Assembly (NCBI RefSeq): GCF_004364325.1
Contig: NZ_SOCP01000033.1
Coordinates: 1-54,936 of the forward strand
Source of the DNA: Actinophytocola oryzae
GTDB lineage: Bacteria > Actinomycetota > Actinomycetes > Mycobacteriales > Pseudonocardiaceae
Direction of reading: 5' to 3'
Length of the DNA stretch: 54,936 nt
Part shown: positions 51,079 through 54,936 of the stretch, piece by piece
Layout of the letters: the number at the start of each line of letters is the position of its first letter
Numbering within the stretch: the first letter of the stretch is position 1
Notes under the pieces: model-generated
Told to the model about the DNA's origin: nothing
Databases searched by the model: none
What the model saw: the letters and a program-made list of their open reading frames with translations, nothing else
Translations under genes and position numbers: made by a program

Positions 51079-52695
51079 ATGCCCGAGCTGGAGACGGAGA
51101 TCGCGATCGTCGGTGGCGGCCTCGGCGGCGTCGCCGCGGCGCTGGCCGCGGCCCGCGCGGGCCACCGCGTGGTGCTGACCGAGGCGACCGACTGGCTCGG
51201 CGGACAGCTCACCGCGCAGGCCGTGCCGCCGGACGAGAACCCGTGGATCGAGCGCTTCGGCGCCACCACCACCTACCGCCAGCTGCGGGAGGGCATCCGC
51301 GACTACTACCGCCGCCACTACCCGCTGCGTGCCGAGGCGCTGCGCCACCCAGCGCTCAACCCGGGCGCCGGACGGGTGTCCAAGCTCTGCCACGAGCCGA
51401 GGGTCGCGCTGGCGGTCATCGAGGCGATGCTCGCACCGCACCGCTCGGCGGGTCGCCTGACCGTCCTCCTGGGACACCGGCCGGTCGCCGCGCACACCAC
51501 GGGCGACCGGGTCGACGCGGTCACCGTCGCCGACGAGGCGGGTACGCGGACCGCGATCAGCGCGGACTACGTCATCGACGCCACCGAGGACGGCGACCTG
51601 CTCCCGTTGACCGGCACGGAGTTCACCGTCGGCGCCGAGTCGCGGGCGGAGTTCGACGAGCCCCACGCGCCGGAGCACGCGAACCCGGCGAACCTGCAGG
51701 GCATCACCTACTGTTTCGCCGTGTCCCACCACAGTGGACAGAACCACGTCATCGACCGCCCGGCCATGTACGACTTCTGGCGCGACTACACCCCCGAGTT
51801 CTGGCCGGGTCCGCTGCTGGGCTTCACCGCACCCGACCCGCGCACCCTCGAACCGGTCACCCGCACGTTCGAGCCCAACCCCGACGGCGACCCGCTGGCC
51901 ATCTCCGCCGACCAGAGCGACGACGCGGGCGACAAGGAACTGTGGTCGTTCCGGCGGGTGCTCGCCCGCGGCCTGCACGACACGGGCGCGTTCGACTCGG
52001 ACATCACGCTGGTCAACTGGCCGCTCAACGACTACTGGCTGCGCCCGGCGCTCGCGGTCGACGGCCACCCGGACGAGGTGGCACGCGCGCACCACGAGGC
52101 CAGGCAGCTGTCGCTGTCGGTCCTGTACTGGCTGCAGACCGAGGCGCCGCGCACCGACGGCGGCACCGGCTTCCCCGGCCTGAGGATCCGGCCCGACGTC
52201 ACCGGCACCGCCGACGGGCTCGCGAAGTCCGCGTACGTGCGGGAGTCGCGGCGGATCCGGGCCGTCACCACGGTCACCGAGCACGACGTGTCGCTCGACC
52301 TGCTCGGCCCCACCGGCCGCCGCGCCCACGAGGACTCGGTCGGCGTCGGCAGCTACCGGATCGACCTGCACCCGTCGACCGGCGGCGACAACTACGTCGA
52401 CGTCGCCAGCGTGCCGTTCGAGATCCCGCTCGGCGCGCTGCTGCCGCGCCGGGTCGTGAACCTGTTGCCCGCGGCCAAGAACATCGGCACGACACACCTC
52501 ACCAACGGGTGCTACCGGCTGCACCCCGTGGAATGGAACGTGGGCGAGGTCGCCGGACACCTCGCCGGGTTCGCGCTGCGCCGCGGCGTGACCCCGCACC
52601 AGGTCCGCGAGGACGACAAGCTCTTCGACGAGTTCTCCCGCCTGCTCGAGGCCACCGGTGTCGAGAGGCACTGGCCCGAGGTCAGGGGCTACTGA
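51079..52695 (+). CDS. FAD-dependent oxidoreductase (FAD_oxidored family)
   Basis: About 538 residues. The dinucleotide-binding motif is EIAIVGGGLGGVAAALAAAR and the second FAD contact is ADYVIDATEDGDLLP; the C-terminal LLPAAKNIGTTHLTNGCYRL helps close the FAD pocket. This is the PF12831 family, found beside carbohydrate-degradation and hydantoinase-like genes; few members have a known substrate. It lies between the LacI gene (6 nt) and hyuA-like gene (23 nt), in one operon. The repeated GDKELWSFRRVLARG-type aromatic stretch suggests a bulky substrate. Reaction unknown. Confidence 0.85.
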   Translation: MPELETEIAIVGGGLGGVAAALAAARAGHRVVLTEATDWLGGQLTAQAVPPDENPWIERFGATTTYRQLREGIRDYYRRHYPLRAEALRHPALNPGAGRVSKLCHEPRVALAVIEAMLAPHRSAGRLTVLLGHRPVAAHTTGDRVDAVTVADEAGTRTAISADYVIDATEDGDLLPLTGTEFTVGAESRAEFDEPHAPEHANPANLQGITYCFAVSHHSGQNHVIDRPAMYDFWRDYTPEFWPGPLLGFTAPDPRTLEPVTRTFEPNPDGDPLAISADQSDDAGDKELWSFRRVLARGLHDTGAFDSDITLVNWPLNDYWLRPALAVDGHPDEVARAHHEARQLSLSVLYWLQTEAPRTDGGTGFPGLRIRPDVTGTADGLAKSAYVRESRRIRAVTTVTEHDVSLDLLGPTGRRAHEDSVGVGSYRIDLHPSTGGDNYVDVASVPFEIPLGALLPRRVVNLLPAAKNIGTTHLTNGCYRLHPVEWNVGEVAGHLAGFALRRGVTPHQVREDDKLFDEFSRLLEATGVERHWPEVRGY

Positions 52696-52718
52696 GCCAT
52701 CAGAACCGAGGTACAGCA

Positions 52719-54845
52719 ATGACGCTACCGAAGATCCGGGTCGGCATCGACGTCGGCGGGACGTTCACCGACGCCGTCGCCGTCGACGCCGCGACCTACG
52801 CGCTGCTCGGCCAGGTGAAGGTGCCGACCAGCCACGACCACGACGACGGCGTGGCCTTCGGCATCCTCACCGCCCTGGAACAGCTGCTGGCACAGGTCGG
52901 CGAGGCCGAGGTGTCCTTCCTCGCGCACGGCACCACGCAGGCCACCAACGCGTTGCTGGAGGGCGACGTCGCGGTCGTCGGCATCGCGGGCATCGGCACG
53001 GGGTTCGACGCGTTCGCAACGAGACGCCTGGCCGCACTGGGAAGGACGGAGCTGGCCCCAGGGCGGCGGCTGCCGGTGCGGTTCGCGTCCGTGCGGGACG
53101 CGGGCGATCCCGTGCGGGTCAAGGAGGCCATCGCGAGGCTGACCGGCGACGGCGCCGAGGTGGTGGTCGCGGTCGAACCGTTCAGCGTGGACGATCCGGC
53201 CGGCGAGCGGGCGGTGATCGCGGCAGTCCGCGAACAGGGCCTGCTCGGCACGGCGACACACGAGATCACCGGCCTCTACGGGCTGACGCGCCGCGCCCGG
53301 ACCGCCGTGTTGAACGCTGGCATCATGCCGCGCATGGTCGCCACGGCCGACCTCGTGGACCGCAGCGTGACCCGCGCCGGGATCTCCGCGCCGCTCATGG
53401 TGATGCGTGGTGACGGCGGCGTGATGTCGTTGCCGGAGATGCGTCGCAGGCCGCTGCTGACCGCGTTGTCCGGGCCCGCCGCCGGGGTCGCGGGCGCGTT
53501 GATGGGGGAGCAGCTGTCCGAGGGCGTGTTCCTCGAGACCGGCGGCACGTCCACCGACATCAGCGTCGTCCGCCGCGGCCGGGTGCAGGTGCGCCACGCC
53601 CACCTCGGCGGGCACGAGACCTACCTGCCCGCGCTCGACGTCCGGACCGTCGGTCTCGGCGGCGGCTCGATGATCCGACTGCAGGGCACCACGATCGTCG
53701 GCGTCGGGCCGCGCAGCGCGCACATCGCGGGCCTGCCCTACGCGTGCTTCGCCGACGCCGCGGCGCTGGCCGGCGCCACGGTCGAGTCGGTCGCGCCACG
53801 ACCGGACGACCCGGCGGACTACGTCGTGCTGTCCACGAAGGACGGACGCTTCGCGGTCACGCTCACGTGTGCCGCCAACGCACTCGGCGTGGTCCCGGCC
53901 GACGCCTACGCACACGCCGACCCCGAGGCGGCACGCCTGGCACTCGCGCCGCTCGCGGCGGTGCTGAACCTGTCCGTCGCCGACGCCGCCCGGGCGGTGC
54001 TCACGCAGGCGGTCAAGCCGGTCCGCGAGGTGGTCGACACCCTGCTCCGCGACTACCGCCTCGACGGGCCCGCCCTGGTCGGCGGTGGCGGCGGGGCCGC
54101 GGCGGTCACGCCGTTCCTCGGCGACAGCATGGACCTGCCGTGGCGGATCGCCGCCCACAGCGAGGTGATCAGCCCACTCGGCGCCGCACTCGCACTGGTG
54201 CGGGAGTCCGTCGAACGGATCATCCCCGGTGCGTCCAACGAGGACATCCTGGCGGTGCGGACGGCGGCGGAGACCGCAGTCGTCGAGCAGGGCGCGGACC
54301 CGGCCGGCGTCGAGGTCGACGTGACCGTGGACCCGCGCCGCAACCTGGTTCGCGCGGTCGCCACCGGCGCGACCGAGCTGCGCACCCGCGACCGGGCGGC
54401 CACCGTGGACTGGGCCGCCGTGCGGGCCGAGGTGGCCAGGTCGACGGGTGTCGACGAGGTCGAGGACATCGTCAGCACGCCGCGGTACCGCGTGTTCGGC
54501 GCCATGGCCAGGCGTCCGGGGCTGTTGGGTCGGTTCACGCCCGCGGTCCGGCAGGTCCGCGTCGTCGACCAGGAGGGCGTGGTCCGCCTGCACGCCACGG
54601 GTGCCCACGTCGAGTCGACGACCGCGGGCGAGGCACCGACCGTCCTGGCCGCGCTGGTGGCCGAGCACACGAGGGTCGGCGACGGCGGCTCCCGCGCACC
54701 GGCCGTGTGGCTGCTGGTCGGCCCGAAGATCGCGGACCTGTCCGGCGTACTCGCCACCGACCAGCTGCTCGCGCTGATCGGCGCCGAGCTGCGCGCCAGG
54801 TCGTCGGACGAACCGGTGGTCGCGATCCTGGAGGACCGGCGATGA
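52719..54845 (+). CDS. Hydantoinase A/oxoprolinase-like ATP-dependent subunit
   Basis: About 708 residues, HyuA family. The N-terminal ASKHA-type phosphate-binding motif is RVGIDVGGTFTDAVAVDA; FLAHGTTQATNALLEGDVAV and the acidic ETGGTSTDISVVRRG are family signatures, and ALVGGGGGAAAVTPFLGD is the second nucleotide site. Such subunits carry out ATP-dependent opening of cyclic imides, hydantoins or 5-oxoproline, or carboxylation of ketones (acetone/acetophenone carboxylase), usually with a HyuB partner. Here no HyuB gene follows: the stop is 17 nt from the tail of an unrelated gene on the other strand. ATG 52719 is behind CCGAGGTACAGCA. Function uncertain. Confidence 0.9.
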   Translation: MTLPKIRVGIDVGGTFTDAVAVDAATYALLGQVKVPTSHDHDDGVAFGILTALEQLLAQVGEAEVSFLAHGTTQATNALLEGDVAVVGIAGIGTGFDAFATRRLAALGRTELAPGRRLPVRFASVRDAGDPVRVKEAIARLTGDGAEVVVAVEPFSVDDPAGERAVIAAVREQGLLGTATHEITGLYGLTRRARTAVLNAGIMPRMVATADLVDRSVTRAGISAPLMVMRGDGGVMSLPEMRRRPLLTALSGPAAGVAGALMGEQLSEGVFLETGGTSTDISVVRRGRVQVRHAHLGGHETYLPALDVRTVGLGGGSMIRLQGTTIVGVGPRSAHIAGLPYACFADAAALAGATVESVAPRPDDPADYVVLSTKDGRFAVTLTCAANALGVVPADAYAHADPEAARLALAPLAAVLNLSVADAARAVLTQAVKPVREVVDTLLRDYRLDGPALVGGGGGAAAVTPFLGDSMDLPWRIAAHSEVISPLGAALALVRESVERIIPGASNEDILAVRTAAETAVVEQGADPAGVEVDVTVDPRRNLVRAVATGATELRTRDRAATVDWAAVRAEVARSTGVDEVEDIVSTPRYRVFGAMARRPGLLGRFTPAVRQVRVVDQEGVVRLHATGAHVESTTAGEAPTVLAALVAEHTRVGDGGSRAPAVWLLVGPKIADLSGVLATDQLLALIGAELRARSSDEPVVAILEDRR

Positions 54846-54862
54846 GACACCTTCTGTCAACC

Positions 54863-54936
54863 TCAGGCCGCTGTGGGCGGTTGAAGGGCCTTGGAGCGGT
54901 TGCGAATGTGAATGTTCTCGTCGTAGCGGACGCCTT
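54863..54936 (-). CDS. C-terminal tail of a gene entering from the right edge
   Basis: On the minus strand a frame open from the window end gives ~24 residues (GVRYDENIHIRNRSKALQPP, then TAA) and stops at TGA 54863-54865. The composition (basic, with N, I, H, K) and lower GC differ from the neighbours, as often seen in mobile-element genes, but it is too short to identify. It is convergent with the HyuA gene. Confidence 0.45.
   Translation of the reverse strand, partial: GVRYDENIHIRNRSKALQPPTAA

Noticed and set aside
1..54936. CRISPR arrays, tRNA or rRNA genes
   Set aside because: No regularly spaced direct repeats, cloverleaf-like sequences or rRNA signature stretches were noticed on reading; a covariance-model search would be decisive.

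Overview
The window is high-GC actinobacterial DNA with GTG/TTG starts, purine-rich ribosome sites, frequent 4-nt start/stop overlaps and many secreted hydrolases. Two DUF574-type methyltransferases, a SARP, an LAL-type LuxR regulator and an NB-ARC regulator together suggest a soil filamentous actinomycete, most likely Pseudonocardiales (Lentzea/Saccharothrix/Amycolatopsis-like). The genus is inference; no rRNA, tRNA or CRISPR array was seen.

Left part (1-9630): katG is read leftwards behind a GAF-LytTR regulator. Divergently there is an IspH/LytB-fold protein that keeps the three Fe-S cysteines but has lost most substrate residues. Then come a lipoprotein sugar-dehydrogenase-like propeller, a secreted S1-type protease and a secreted tyrosine phosphatase, separated by decayed gene fragments.

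Middle-left (9636-18900): ilvD; a membrane protein/winged-helix pair behind a perfect palindrome; a secreted alpha/beta hydrolase; a tightly packed operon of two tandem DUF574 methyltransferases (the second with a broken SAM site) and a catalytically degenerate GGDEF-EAL protein; a TMEM175-like channel; a frameshifted aldo/keto reductase remnant; and a class 3 lipase.

Middle (18925-31472): divergent secreted S15 and S8 peptidases, a quinone-oxidoreductase-like enzyme, an LCM-type O-methyltransferase, small hypotheticals, an atypical SDR coupled to a CPBP protease, an NB-ARC regulator that stops early, and a secreted six-cysteine protein. Three convergent pairs here overlap at their 3' ends.

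Right part (31612-54936): a large LAL regulator diverges from a broken SARP/STAND gene. A three-subunit molybdenum aldehyde oxidoreductase (PaoABC type) diverges from a TetR regulator across a palindrome-rich gap. A GMC oxidoreductase/aldehyde dehydrogenase operon sits behind a KstR-type motif. A SUKH protein, a sensor-less histidine kinase with its response regulator and an MmpL transporter follow. A LacI-regulated module closes the window: secreted beta-propeller, FAD oxidoreductase and HydA, with two matching operators and no HydB partner. The right edge holds the tail of an unrelated gene.

The best candidates for something undescribed are the IspH-like paralogue, the methyltransferase pair with the dead c-di-GMP-type protein, the LacI/FAD-oxidoreductase/HydA module, and the GAF-LytTR-katG operon. 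The window is also unusually rich in gene remnants.
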